A stretch of DNA of 64,000 nucleotides from Streptomyces liliifuscus (GTDB lineage: Bacteria; Actinomycetota; Actinomycetes; Streptomycetales; Streptomycetaceae): assembly GCF_016598615.1 (NCBI RefSeq), contig NZ_CP066831.1, positions 1,240,001 through 1,304,000 on the forward strand. The letters are read 5' to 3'. The notes under the pieces are model-generated. The model was not told the origin of the DNA. It did not search any database and worked only from the letters and a program-made list of their open reading frames with translations. This document shows, piece by piece, positions 49,982-58,726 of the stretch. Position 1 is the first letter of the stretch. Every line of letters begins with the position of its first letter. A program made the translations under genes and the position numbers.

Positions 49982-51385
49982 GTGCGCGACTTCGACTTGC
50001 TCGTCATCGGATCCGGCCCGGGCGGCCAGAAGGCCGCCATCGCCGCGGCCAAGCTCGGCCGCCGGGTCGCCGTCGTCGACCGCCCCGACATGGTCGGTGG
50101 GGTCTCCATCCATACCGGGACCATCCCCTCGAAAACTCTGCGCGAGGCGGTCCTCTATCTCACCGGTCTCACCCAGCGCGATCTGTACGGGCAGAGCTAC
50201 CGTCTGAAGGAGGACATCACCGTCGCCGACCTGACCGCGCGCACCCAGCACGTGGTCAGCCGCGAGGTCGACGTCATCCGCAACCAGCTGTCCCGCAACC
50301 ATGTCTCCCTCTTCGCCGGCACCGGCCGCTTCGTCGACGACCACACCGTCGCCCTGCGCGAAGTGACCGGCCACGACCGGCTGTTGAGCGCGGACACCAT
50401 CGTCATCGCCACCGGTACGCGCCCGGCCAGGCCCGCGACCGTCGAGTTCGACGAGCGGACGATCCTGGACTCCGACAACGTTCTCAACCTGGAACGGGTA
50501 CCCCGCTCCATGGTCATCGTCGGGGCCGGCGTGATCGGCATGGAGTACGCCTCCATGTTCGCCGCCCTCGGCAGCAAGATCACCGTGGTCGAACAGCGGC
50601 CCGGGATGCTCGACTTCTGCGACGTCGAGGTGATCGAGTCGCTCAAGTACCACCTGCGGGACCTCGCGGTCACGTTCCGCTTCGGCGAGACCGTCGCCGC
50701 GGTCGAGAAGCACCCCAAGGGCACGCTCACCATCCTGGAGAGCGGCAAGAAGATCCCCGCCGACGCCGTCATGTACTCCGCCGGCCGGCAGGGGCTCACC
50801 GACGAGCTCGACCTGGACAAGGCGGGGCTGTCCGCCGACCGGCGCGGGCGGATCACGGTCGACGAGCACTACCGCACCGAGGTGCCGCACATCTACGCCG
50901 TCGGCGACGTCATCGGCTTCCCGGCGCTGGCCGCGACCTCGATGGAACAGGGGCGTACGGCGGCGTACCACGCATGTGGTGAACCGGTGAACCGGATGCA
51001 CGACCTCCAGCCGATCGGCATCTACACCATTCCGGAGATCAGTTTCATCGGGAAGACCGAGGACCAGCTCACCGAGGACTGCGTGCCGTTCGAGGTGGGC
51101 ATATCCCGCTACCGCGAACTGGCCCGGGGCCAGATCATCGGCGACTCGCACGGCATGCTCAAGCTGCTGGTCTCCCCCGAGGACCGGAAGCTGCTCGGTG
51201 TGCACTGCTTCGGCACGGGCGCCACCGAGCTCATCCACATCGGGCAGTCGGTGATGGGCTGCGGCGGAACCGTCGACTACCTGGTCGACGCCGTGTTCAA
51301 CTACCCGACGCTCGCCGAGTCGTACAAGGTGGCCGCCCTGGACGCGACCAACAAGATCCGGCAGATCGACCGCCTCAGGGACTGA
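49982..51385 (+). CDS. sthA: Si-specific NAD(P)+ transhydrogenase (soluble, FAD)
   Basis: 467-residue flavoprotein that exchanges reducing equivalents between NADPH and NAD+ in the cytoplasm. FAD site [23 protein letters not shown](P) site [21 protein letters not shown] and C-terminal [28 protein letters not shown] match the SthA/pyridine nucleotide-disulfide oxidoreductase family. The redox CxxxxC pair of lipoamide dehydrogenase is absent ([16 protein letters not shown]), as expected. The GTG start has CAGACT (-10-like) 6 nt upstream, suggesting a leaderless message. Confidence 0.9.
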   Translation: MRDFDLLVIGSGPGGQKAAIAAAKLGRRVAVVDRPDMVGGVSIHTGTIPSKTLREAVLYLTGLTQRDLYGQSYRLKEDITVADLTARTQHVVSREVDVIRNQLSRNHVSLFAGTGRFVDDHTVALREVTGHDRLLSADTIVIATGTRPARPATVEFDERTILDSDNVLNLERVPRSMVIVGAGVIGMEYASMFAALGSKITVVEQRPGMLDFCDVEVIESLKYHLRDLAVTFRFGETVAAVEKHPKGTLTILESGKKIPADAVMYSAGRQGLTDELDLDKAGLSADRRGRITVDEHYRTEVPHIYAVGDVIGFPALAATSMEQGRTAAYHACGEPVNRMHDLQPIGIYTIPEISFIGKTEDQLTEDCVPFEVGISRYRELARGQIIGDSHGMLKLLVSPEDRKLLGVHCFGTGATELIHIGQSVMGCGGTVDYLVDAVFNYPTLAESYKVAALDATNKIRQIDRLRD

Positions 51386-51411
51386 CGCCCCTTTACGCCG
51401 AACCCGCTCAC

Positions 51412-51440
51412 GGCGCTGGTGAGCCCGGCTCACCAGCGCC
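51412..51440. terminator. Strong hairpin terminator after sthA
   Basis: GGCGCTGGTGAGCC and GGCTCACCAGCGCC form a near-perfect 12-14 bp stem with a minimal loop, 27 bp behind the stop codon. Confidence 0.65.
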
Positions 51441-51526
51441 CTGCGGACGCCCTCACCGAACTCCGCATGGGACCTCCTCATCGGACCTCCGCACCGGGCC
51501 TGCGTCGGCCGCGGGGGCCGAGAGCA

Positions 51527-51532
51527 TAAGCT
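51527..51532 (+). promoter_or_regulatory. -10 box of a leaderless YciO-type gene
   Basis: TAAGCT lies 6 nt before GTG 51539 and there is no Shine-Dalgarno. Confidence 0.5.
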
Positions 51533-51538
51533 CGGCAC

Positions 51539-52159
51539 GTGGCCAAGTACTTCGACGTTCATCCCGAAAATCCTCAGCAGCGGACGATCAGCCAGGTCGC
51601 CGACTCCATCCGCGCGGGCGCGCTCGTCGTGTACCCCACGGACTCCTGCTTCGCACTGGGCTGTCAGCTGGGCAGCCGTGACGGCATCGACCGGATCCGG
51701 TCGATCCGCCGGCTCGACGACCGGCACCACTTCACGCTCGTGTGCCAGAACTTCGCGCAGCTCGGGCAGTTCGTGCAGGTCGACAACGACGTGTTCCGCG
51801 CCATCAAGGCATCGACCCCCGGCAGCTACACGTTCATCCTGCCCGCGACCAGGGAGGTGCCGCGCAAGCTGCTCCACCCGAAGAAGAAGACGGTCGGGGT
51901 CCGTATCCCCGACCACGTGGTCGCCCAGGCCCTGCTCGCCGAGCTCGGCGAGCCTCTCCTCTCCAGCACCCTGCTCCTGCCCGACGAGGAGGAGCCGATG
52001 ACCCAGGGCTGGGAGATCAAGGAACAGCTCGACCACGTCGTCGACGCGGTGATCGACTCCGGGGACTGCGGCACCGAGCCGACCACGGTCATCGACTTCT
52101 CCAGCGGCGAGGCCGAGATCGTACGCAAGGGAGCGGGCGACACGGCACGGTTCGAGTGA
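51539..52159 (+). CDS. L-threonylcarbamoyladenylate synthase family protein (YciO/YrdC type)
   Basis: 206-residue YrdC-fold protein (VVYPTDSCFALGCQLGSRDG, DDRHHFTLVCQNFAQLGQF, GSYTFILPATREVPRKLLHP). The fold includes tRNA t6A enzymes. The sequence looks more like the YciO branch, whose role is less certain, because it ends with an extra EPTTVIDFSSGEAEIVRKG block and has no SUA5 domain. Leaderless GTG start. Confidence 0.83.
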   Translation: MAKYFDVHPENPQQRTISQVADSIRAGALVVYPTDSCFALGCQLGSRDGIDRIRSIRRLDDRHHFTLVCQNFAQLGQFVQVDNDVFRAIKASTPGSYTFILPATREVPRKLLHPKKKTVGVRIPDHVVAQALLAELGEPLLSSTLLLPDEEEPMTQGWEIKEQLDHVVDAVIDSGDCGTEPTTVIDFSSGEAEIVRKGAGDTARFE

Positions 52160-52277
52160 TACGCCGCTCGGCGCCGCGGCCGACGACGGCCGCGCGCCGC
52201 ACGTCGACGCGCGGCCGGGCCGGAAGCCGGGTGCCAGCAGCCGGGACACTTCGGCGGAGGCCGAAGCGTTCGGCGCC

Positions 52278-52283
52278 TAGCGT
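52278..52283 (+). promoter_or_regulatory. -10 box of the leader ORF
   Basis: TAGCGT lies 7 nt before ATG 52291 and supports transcription starting at, or very near, that codon. Confidence 0.5.
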
Positions 52284-52290
52284 CGGTTCC

Positions 52291-52380
52291 ATGAACATCT
52301 CCCGGCGCCTGTACGTCGGTGCCGCCCCTGCCGTCCGGCCCACCCCTGGCAGCCGTCACACCAGGCAGGGCGCCGCGTGA
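52291..52380 (+). CDS. Short leader ORF upstream of the TSUP permease
   Basis: 29-codon ORF starting MNISRRLYVGAAPAV, directly behind a TAGCGT box. Its TGA overlaps the GTG start of the permease gene (GTGA), so the permease can be translated only in step with it. Arg- and Pro-rich codons (RR, RP, TP) could cause stalling. Actinobacterial sulfur-transport genes often have short leaderless leader peptides. I see no Cys, so cysteine attenuation is not directly supported. Confidence 0.55.
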   Translation: MNISRRLYVGAAPAVRPTPGSRHTRQGAA

Positions 52381-53144
52381 CACCGTTGGAAGGGCTCGCC
52401 GTGTTCGCCGCCGGGGTGGGCGCGGGCGGTATCAACACCGCGGTCGGCTCGGGGACGCTCATCACCTTTCCGGTCCTGCTCGCCACCGGTCTGCCGCCCG
52501 TCACCGCCACGGTCTCCAACGCGCTCGGGCTGATCCCCGGCAACATCAGCGGAGCCTTCGGCTACCGCGAGGAACTGCGCGGCCAGCGCCGGCGCATCCT
52601 GAAACTCGGCGTCGGCGCCCTGCTGGGAGGTCTGACGGGCGCCACGCTCCTGTTGGCCCTGCCCGCGGCGGCGTTCGAGAGGATCGTGCCGGTCATGGTG
52701 GGGCTCGCCCTCGTTCTGGTCGCGTTCCAGCCCCTGATCGGCAAGTATCTGCGCGGCCGCCGCGCACGGACCGGCGTCCCGGCCCGCAAGGACGGCGGCC
52801 CTCTGCTGTTCACCGGTATGACCCTCGCCAGCGTCTACGGCGGCTACTTCGCCGCCGCGCAGGGAATCATCTACGTGGCGGTGATGGGGACGCTCCTGGA
52901 CGAGTCGCTGCAGCGCCTCACCGCCGTCAAGAACGTCCTGGTCGCCATCGTCAACACGGCCGCCGCGACGTTCTTCCTCTTCGTCGCGGACTTCGACTGG
53001 ACGGCCGTCGCACTGATCGCCTGCGGTTCCGCGCTGGGCGGCCAGTTCGGGGCCAGGATCGGCCGCCGCTTCAGCCCCGCGGCCCTACGTGCCCTGATCG
53101 TGGCGGTCGGCACCGTCGCGATCGTCCAACTACTGCTCCGCTGA
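52377..53144 (+). CDS. TSUP family transporter (TauE/SafE type)
   Basis: 255-residue membrane protein with about eight hydrophobic segments and the TSUP repeat motifs GVGAGGINTAVGSGTLITFP and GYFAAAQGIIYVAVMG. The family moves sulfite, sulfoacetate or other organosulfur anions. The GTG start at 52377 overlaps the leader ORF stop. Convergent with the Nudix gene through a hairpin at 53161-53180. Confidence 0.85.
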   Translation: MTPLEGLAVFAAGVGAGGINTAVGSGTLITFPVLLATGLPPVTATVSNALGLIPGNISGAFGYREELRGQRRRILKLGVGALLGGLTGATLLLALPAAAFERIVPVMVGLALVLVAFQPLIGKYLRGRRARTGVPARKDGGPLLFTGMTLASVYGGYFAAAQGIIYVAVMGTLLDESLQRLTAVKNVLVAIVNTAAATFFLFVADFDWTAVALIACGSALGGQFGARIGRRFSPAALRALIVAVGTVAIVQLLLR

Positions 53145-53160
53145 GCGCATATGGAAAGGC

Positions 53161-53180
53161 CCTCCGCGCCAGTGCGGAGG
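53161..53180. terminator. Hairpin between TSUP and Nudix genes
   Basis: CCTCCGC (53161-53167) pairs with GCGGAGG (53174-53180) across a 6-nt loop. Confidence 0.55.
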
Positions 53181-53236
53181 ACCTCTTCCACGCGTGCCCG
53201 AGTGGAGTATTCGGGTTCCGAACGAGCCCGGGTGGA

Positions 53237-53920
53237 CTACTCGGTGGCGGACACGGCCTTCCCGCTGAACGGACCTTCCAGCGCCGCCCACTGCAGCAGC
53301 ATGATGGTCTTGGCGTCGGCGATCTCGCCGCTGCGGATCATGGCGAGGGCCTGGCGGAAGGGCAGTTCGACGATCTCGATGTCCTCGCCCTCCTCGTCCA
53401 GGCCGCCGCCCTCGTGGGTGCGGGTGGCCGGTCCGTACGAGGCGGCGTAGAAGGTCACGCGCTCGGTGACCGATCCCGGGCTCATATAGACGTCGAAGAC
53501 CCGCTGGACATCACCGACCGTGTGGCCGGTCTCCTCGATGACCTCGCGTCGTACGGCGACCTCAGGGTGTTCGTCGTCCTCGTCCAGCAGTCCGCCCGGT
53601 GTCTCGACGAGCATCCCGTCCGGGTGCCCGTTGACGTACACGGGATAGCGGAACTGCCGGGTGAGCAGGACGGTTTCGCGGACTTCGTCGTAGAGCAGGA
53701 TCGTGGCGCCGTTGCCACGGTCGTGGGTTTCGCGCTCCTGGGTGGACCAGGTGCCGTCGGCGTGCTGGAAGTCGAAGGTCGTGGTGCGCTCCACGTACCA
53801 GTGGCAGGACAGCAGTTTCACGTCCCGCACCTTGACCCGGTGGTTTCCCGTCAGGTCGAGGCCGACCCGGTCGAGTCCGGTGCGGCCCCTGCTGTCGGGG
53901 GTGTCGATGCCCGCGGTCAT
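53237..53920 (-). CDS. Nudix hydrolase, NudK-like (GDP-mannose pyrophosphatase type)
   Basis: About 227 residues. A Nudix box GLLDEDDEHPEVAVRREVIE (then ETG) is preceded by LLTRQFRYPVYVNG and followed by FDVYMSPGSVTERVTFY, as in E. coli NudK. The box has a slightly longer Gly-to-Glu spacing than the consensus. It hydrolyses a nucleotide sugar or ADP-ribose-like compound. ATG 53920 is used; an upstream ATG at 54004 would add a His-rich stretch. Neither has a good Shine-Dalgarno. Confidence 0.83.
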   Translation of the reverse strand: MTAGIDTPDSRGRTGLDRVGLDLTGNHRVKVRDVKLLSCHWYVERTTTFDFQHADGTWSTQERETHDRGNGATILLYDEVRETVLLTRQFRYPVYVNGHPDGMLVETPGGLLDEDDEHPEVAVRREVIEETGHTVGDVQRVFDVYMSPGSVTERVTFYAASYGPATRTHEGGGLDEEGEDIEIVELPFRQALAMIRSGEIADAKTIMLLQWAALEGPFSGKAVSATE

Positions 53921-54029
53921 CGTGCGCCGGCCGGAGAGGAGGTGCGGGTGGTGCCGGAGGTGCATGTGCAGGTGGAACAAGTGGTCATGTCCTGCTTCTA
54001 CCATCCTGGTCCGGTCCGTGTCAGGCAGG

Positions 54030-54830
54030 TCAGGGACCGGTGGACTCGCCGGTGGTCAGCCGCACCACGTTCGACCGCTCGCCGTAGGTGAAGGCCCGGA
54101 CCCGGTAGGACGCCTCCTTCTCGGTGGGCAGGGTGATCAGACCGGTGGAGTTGACGTCGGGATCGAGGACCACGACGGGTTCGTAGGCCGAGCGTGTCCT
54201 CGTACGGGCCTCCAGCAGGAACCCCGCCTCGTCGGAGGCGTGGTCCGTCCATGTGAAGAGGATGCCGTTCGCATGCTTGACCGCGGCCTTGAGCCCGGTG
54301 GGCGCTCCGGCACCGGTGGACCGGAGGGGTCGGCCCGGGGCCGTCCGCTTCGGATCCTTGCGAGCGGGCAGCCAGTCGTGGCTGGAGTCCTCGTCCGCCG
54401 CTGTCAGTTCCCCCTTTGGGAGAGTGACGCTCACCGGCTCCGAGACAGGACCGTCGAAGTCACGCAGCCGGTAGAAGAAGGTGGTGTTCGGCATCAGATC
54501 GGGGTGCCGGTAGTTCGTCACGCTGGGCGGCAGATACTGCAGGACGGTGTACGGACCGGACTCCTCCGTCGCGAATTCGAGGACGTGGCCGGAGGCACCC
54601 GAACCGCTGCCCTGCCAACGCAGATCGATGTCGGTGGGTGTGGTGCGCTCGGCGCGGAGCACGACCCCCGAGGCGGCATCGGCCTTCCCTGCCACAGGAT
54701 GCCGGGCGGTAGCGGGACGCCTGTCCGCCCCGCCCTCGCCCGTCGTCCGTGTGGCGGAGCAGGCCGACAGCGCCAGGAGAAGAGCGAGAACGAGCGCTGT
54801 CGGCGCCGCGACGCGTACGGGAACACTCAT
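54030..54830 (-). CDS. Lipoprotein with fibronectin type III-like domains
   Basis: 266 residues. Signal peptide with lipobox LALSAC, then two beta-sandwich segments recognisable as FN3-like (TTPTDIDLRWQGSGSGASGH, then NTTFFYRLRDFDG; GILFTWTDHASDEAGF, then ASYRVRAFTYG). It is membrane-anchored outside the cell, and FN3 units usually mediate binding to polysaccharide or protein. It directly follows the secreted protein at 54841 with a 10-bp gap and is probably co-transcribed with it. Confidence 0.75.
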   Translation of the reverse strand: MSVPVRVAAPTALVLALLLALSACSATRTTGEGGADRRPATARHPVAGKADAASGVVLRAERTTPTDIDLRWQGSGSGASGHVLEFATEESGPYTVLQYLPPSVTNYRHPDLMPNTTFFYRLRDFDGPVSEPVSVTLPKGELTAADEDSSHDWLPARKDPKRTAPGRPLRSTGAGAPTGLKAAVKHANGILFTWTDHASDEAGFLLEARTRTRSAYEPVVVLDPDVNSTGLITLPTEKEASYRVRAFTYGERSNVVRLTTGESTGP

Positions 54831-54840
54831 CGGTTCTCGG

Positions 54841-55443
54841 CTACTTGCGCCAGAAGCGGACGTTGCTCCACACGACGGTGGCCGGTCCGTTTCCGCTGTT
54901 GGTGCGGTAGGCGCCGAACTTGTCGTAGAAGCTGCCGCCGGGGCTCGAATAGGTGTGCTGGAGCGAGCCGTTGATGTAGGTGCGGTGCGAACTTCCCACC
55001 TGGTGAACGGTGTTGACGCGGACCGTGGCGCCGACCGTGCCCGCGTTCGACAGTGTGTCGCCTCCGTGGACCGCGTACAGGCGCCCGCCGCGTTCGACGG
55101 CGAGCATGAAGTACGGGCCCGCCGCCGACTCGTTGAAGGTCTGCTTGAGGCTGATGCGGGTGCCGCTGAGGCTGCTGATCCGGAAGTAGCCCTCGAACTG
55201 GCGGGTGCCGCCGGTGTAGGTGGCGTACCGCCGTTCGGCCCGCTGGTCGCCACTGGCCGTCGAGCAGGTGAGCTGGAAGGTCAGTCCGTCGACCTGTCCG
55301 CAGCCTCGCTCCTGGACGGTGTAGGTGGGAGAGACCGAGGTCCAGCCGCCGGGTTCCACCTCGGCGACGGCGTTGGGCAGGGCGAGGAACGTTGAAGCGC
55401 ACACCGCACCGGTCACGGTGAGCGCCCGAAAGCGCGTGAGCAT
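54841..55443 (-). CDS. Secreted ConA-like fold protein, possible polysaccharide lyase
   Basis: 200 residues with a signal peptide (TVTGAVCASTFLALPNAVAE) and a beta-rich mature domain: FEGYFRISSLSGTRISLKQ, PYFMLAVERGG, HQVGSSHRTYINGSLQHTY and YDKFGAYRTNSGNGPATVV (then WSNVRFW). The final block resembles small jelly-roll polysaccharide lyases or lectins. ATG 55443 follows AAGGAG. Substrate unknown. The pair with the FN3 lipoprotein suggests a cell-surface carbohydrate function. Confidence 0.65.
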   Translation of the reverse strand: MLTRFRALTVTGAVCASTFLALPNAVAEVEPGGWTSVSPTYTVQERGCGQVDGLTFQLTCSTASGDQRAERRYATYTGGTRQFEGYFRISSLSGTRISLKQTFNESAAGPYFMLAVERGGRLYAVHGGDTLSNAGTVGATVRVNTVHQVGSSHRTYINGSLQHTYSSPGGSFYDKFGAYRTNSGNGPATVVWSNVRFWRK

Positions 55444-55757
55444 GTCGGCTCCTTGGGCGTGGGGGGTTCAGTCGGGATTCACAGACATGAACGATGACTG
55501 CCTTTTTGAACAACTGACTGGAAGGTAGGACTGGACCAACGGGTCGTCAAGAGGCCCATGTGCACCAGCTGTTCATCGCCGGGACCCGTCACGGCCGACG
55601 AACCATCAGGTCATCCGTCCCGGACTCTTGACTCCGTTCACCGCAGTCGCGATTCTCGACCCATCGTTTGCACGAGTCATGACAACCAGCCCCGGGGTGT
55701 CGAACCCCGGCCGGCTGGCTCATCGACTGCGCCGTCCGCCGACCGAAGACGTGGGTG
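55444..55757. promoter_or_regulatory. Divergent intergenic region
   Basis: 314 bp without a gene between the secreted ConA-like protein and the dipeptidase. It is less G+C-rich near 55480-55530. A hairpin is at 55686-55718; I see no other clear signal. Confidence 0.4.
55686..55718. other. Hairpin upstream of the dipeptidase gene
   Basis: Arms CCAGC/GCTGG and CCGGGGT/ACCCCGG around GTCGA form a strong stem 40 bp upstream of the start. It could be part of a 5' leader or a terminator of antisense transcription. It is not a tRNA. Confidence 0.45.
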
Positions 55758-57821
55758 ATGACCATGACTCAACAGCCGCACCACAGGCGCAGACCGGTCA
55801 CGGTTCTGTCGTTGCTCCTGCTCGTGATGGCCGTGACGCTCGGCCCCACACCCAGTTCCGCGGCGGGGACGGACTGGTGGAACCCGGTCGCGCGGCCGGC
55901 ACCTGACTCCCAGATCGGCGTCACCGGTGAGCCCTTCAAGGGGACCAACTCCCAGGGCGAGGTACGCGGGTTCGTCGACGCGCACAACCACATCATGGCC
56001 AACGAGGCCTTCGGCGGCCGGCTCATCTGCGGCAAGCCGTTCTCCGAGGCGGGAGTGGCCGACGCGCTCAAGGACTGCCCCGAGCACTACCCCGACGGCT
56101 CGCTCGCGATCTTCGACTTCATCACCAACGGCGGCGACGGCAAGCACGACCCCGACGGCTGGCCCACGTTCAAGGACTGGCCGGCCCACGACTCGCTGAC
56201 CCACCAGCAGAACTACTACGCCTGGGTGGAGCGGGCCTGGCGCGGCGGCCAGCGCGTACTCGTCAACGACCTGGTCACCAACGGCGTGATCTGCTCGGTC
56301 TACCCCTTCAAGGACCGCAGCTGCGACGAGATGACGTCCATCCGGCTGCAGGCGAAGCTGACCTACGACATGCAGGACTACATCGACAAGATGTACGGCG
56401 GCACGGGCAAGGGCTGGTTCCGGATCGTCACCGACAGCGCGCAGGCCCGAAGCGTCGTCGAACAGGGCAAGCTGGCCGTCATCCTGGGCGTCGAGACGTC
56501 CGAGCCGTTCGGCTGCAAGCAGATCCTGGACATCGCCCAGTGCGACAAGGACGACATCGACGCCGGTCTGGACGAGCTGTACGACCTGGGCGTACGCAGC
56601 ATGTTCCTCTGCCACAAGTTCGACAACGCGCTCTGCGGGGTCCGTTTCGACGAGGGCGGCCTCGGTACGGCGATCAACGTCGGCCAGTTCCTGTCGACCG
56701 GCACCTTCTGGCAGACGGAGAAGTGCACGGGCCCGCAGCACGACAACCCCATCGGTGGTGCGGCGGCGCCGAGCGCCGAGGAGGAGCTGCCGGCGGGGGT
56801 CGAGGTCCCGTCGTACGACGATGACGCCCAGTGCAACAAACGCGGCCTGACCGAGCTGGGCGAATACGCCGTGCGCGGCATGATGCAGCGCAAGATGATG
56901 CTCGAGGTCGACCACATGAGCGTCAAGGCCACCGGCCGGGTCCTCGACATCTTCGAGTCGGAGTCCTACCCCGGTGTGCTCTCCTCGCACAGCTGGATGG
57001 ACCTCAACTGGACCGAGCGCGTCTATGGTCTGGGCGGCTTCATCGCCCAGTACATGCACGGATCCGAGGGGTTCAGCGCGGAGGCGGACCGCACCAAGGC
57101 GCTGCGCGAGAAGTACGACGTCGGATACGGCTACGGCACCGACATGAACGGCGTCGGCGGCTGGCCGGCCCCGCGCGGCGCGAACGCCTCGAACCCCGTG
57201 ACGTACCCCTTCCGCAGCACCGACGGCGGCTCGGTCATCGACAAACAGACGACCGGTTCGCGCACCTGGGACCTGAACACCGACGGGGCCTCGCACTACG
57301 GGCTGGTCCCGGACTGGATCGAGGACATCCGACGCGTCGGCGGCCAGGACGTCGTGGACGACCTCTTCCGGGGCGCCGAGTCGTATCTCGACACCTGGGG
57401 TGCGTCCGAGGGGCACAAGGCGGGGGTGAATCTCGCCAAGGGCGCATCCGCGTCGGCCAGTTCGTCGGAGTCCAACCCGTTCACGAGCTACGCCCCCGGC
57501 CGGGCCGTGGACGGGAACACGGACACCCGCTGGGCGAGCGACTGGAGCGACGACCAGTGGCTCCGGATCGACCTCGGCTCCACGAGCACGGTCAAGCGCG
57601 TCACCCTCGAATGGGAGCGCGCCTACGGGAAGTCGTACCGCGTCGAGGTCTCCACCGACGGCAGCACCTGGCAGTCCGTCTGGTCCACCACCGCCGGTGA
57701 CGGCGGCCTGGACACGGCCCGGTTCAACGGCGTGCCGGCCCGCCATGTACGGATCCACGGGCTGGACCGGGGCACCGACTGGGGCTATTCCCTTTACGAG
57801 GTGGGCGTCTACAGCAGCTGA
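55758..57821 (+). CDS. Secreted membrane-dipeptidase-like (M19) protein with discoidin domain
   Basis: 687 residues. Signal peptide (TVLSLLLLVMAVTLGPTPSSA), then an amidohydrolase/M19-like domain of about 510 residues: metal motif FVDAHNHIMA, the Glu in VILGVETSEPFG, FLCHKFDN, the Asp-His in EVDHMSV and SSHSWMD. The C-terminal ~130 residues form an F5/8 type C (discoidin) beta sandwich (RAVDGNTDTRWASDW, LRIDLGSTSTVKRVTLEWER) that binds sugars. The start is uncertain among ATG 55758 and 55764. A TetR gene follows after 27 bp. Confidence 0.82.
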   Translation: MTMTQQPHHRRRPVTVLSLLLLVMAVTLGPTPSSAAGTDWWNPVARPAPDSQIGVTGEPFKGTNSQGEVRGFVDAHNHIMANEAFGGRLICGKPFSEAGVADALKDCPEHYPDGSLAIFDFITNGGDGKHDPDGWPTFKDWPAHDSLTHQQNYYAWVERAWRGGQRVLVNDLVTNGVICSVYPFKDRSCDEMTSIRLQAKLTYDMQDYIDKMYGGTGKGWFRIVTDSAQARSVVEQGKLAVILGVETSEPFGCKQILDIAQCDKDDIDAGLDELYDLGVRSMFLCHKFDNALCGVRFDEGGLGTAINVGQFLSTGTFWQTEKCTGPQHDNPIGGAAAPSAEEELPAGVEVPSYDDDAQCNKRGLTELGEYAVRGMMQRKMMLEVDHMSVKATGRVLDIFESESYPGVLSSHSWMDLNWTERVYGLGGFIAQYMHGSEGFSAEADRTKALREKYDVGYGYGTDMNGVGGWPAPRGANASNPVTYPFRSTDGGSVIDKQTTGSRTWDLNTDGASHYGLVPDWIEDIRRVGGQDVVDDLFRGAESYLDTWGASEGHKAGVNLAKGASASASSSESNPFTSYAPGRAVDGNTDTRWASDWSDDQWLRIDLGSTSTVKRVTLEWERAYGKSYRVEVSTDGSTWQSVWSTTAGDGGLDTARFNGVPARHVRIHGLDRGTDWGYSLYEVGVYSS

Positions 57822-57848
57822 CGCCCACCGGAACGAAGGGAACCACCC

Positions 57849-58502
57849 ATGGCACGGATGCCGTCGGCCGAACGGCGTCGGCAGCTCACCGAAGCGGCCA
57901 TCCGCGCGATGACCCGGGACGGCGTCTCCAGAACGACGACCCGGTCCATCGCCGCGGAGGCCGGTCTGTCCCTGAGCGTCTTCCACTACTGCTTCGACTC
58001 CAAGCAGGCCCTGATCGAGTCCGTGATCACGACGATCACCGAGCACTCCGTCACGGTGGTCAGGGAGGCGATCAGGCCGCAGGCCACCCTTCGGGAGACC
58101 GTCCGGGCCGGCTTCCAGGCCTACTGGGACCATGTGTCCGCGCATCCCGGCGAGCACATGCTCACGTACGAGCTGACGCAGTACGCCCTGCGTCAGCCGG
58201 GGTTCGAGCATCTGGCACGGCGGCAGTACCAGCTGTACTGCGACACCTATACCGAGCTCGTCGAAGAGCTCGCCCGCGGCATGGACTTCGAACTCCGCGT
58301 CCCGGCCCCCGTGCTGGCCCGCTATCTGGCCGCCATGACCGACGGGCTGACCCTGAACTTCCTCGTGCTGGGCGACGACGCGGCCTGGGCCGACATCCTC
58401 GACACGATCACCGACCATGTCGCGGGGCTCGTTCGCGATGCGGACGAACTCCGGCCCCGTACGGGATCCGGGCCCGCCGGTTCCTCTTATTCGTCCCCCT
58501 GA
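57849..58502 (+). CDS. TetR family transcriptional regulator
   Basis: 217 residues: an N-terminal TetR helix-turn-helix (RRRQLTEAAIRAMTRDGVSR, TTTRSIAAEAGLSLSVFHYC, FDSKQAL) and a TetR_C_6-like C-terminal domain. ATG 57849 follows GAAGGGAA. It is downstream of and on the same strand as the dipeptidase gene and may control it or the terpene locus downstream. Confidence 0.87.
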   Translation: MARMPSAERRRQLTEAAIRAMTRDGVSRTTTRSIAAEAGLSLSVFHYCFDSKQALIESVITTITEHSVTVVREAIRPQATLRETVRAGFQAYWDHVSAHPGEHMLTYELTQYALRQPGFEHLARRQYQLYCDTYTELVEELARGMDFELRVPAPVLARYLAAMTDGLTLNFLVLGDDAAWADILDTITDHVAGLVRDADELRPRTGSGPAGSSYSSP

Positions 58503-58503
58503 T

Positions 58504-58525
58504 GTGCCCCTTTACAAAAGGCCAC
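58504..58525. terminator. Weak hairpin after the TetR gene
   Basis: CCTTT-ACA-AAAGG with flanking GTG/CAC pairs lies just behind the stop codon. The following 200 bp, up to the P450 start, are comparatively A+T-rich and hold no gene. Confidence 0.4.
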
Positions 58526-58726
58526 TTGAGTGACGAAAGGCAATTCCAGTAAATGCAGCATGCATCAACATTGTTTCACCCAACGCCTCTTTGTGCTCCT
58601 GTGCGCCCCCAAGGAAAGTTGATCTGGGGAGCCGACAGCCGTTGAACTGGGCAGGACATGACTCAAGCACCGAGCCGGTGGCACGTTCACCGATTTACGT
58701 GAGTCGACTGAGGCAGGTGGTATTCG

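Noticed and set aside
55686..55718. tRNA-like structure
   Set aside because: Only one strong hairpin is present, with no acceptor, anticodon or T-loop arrangement.
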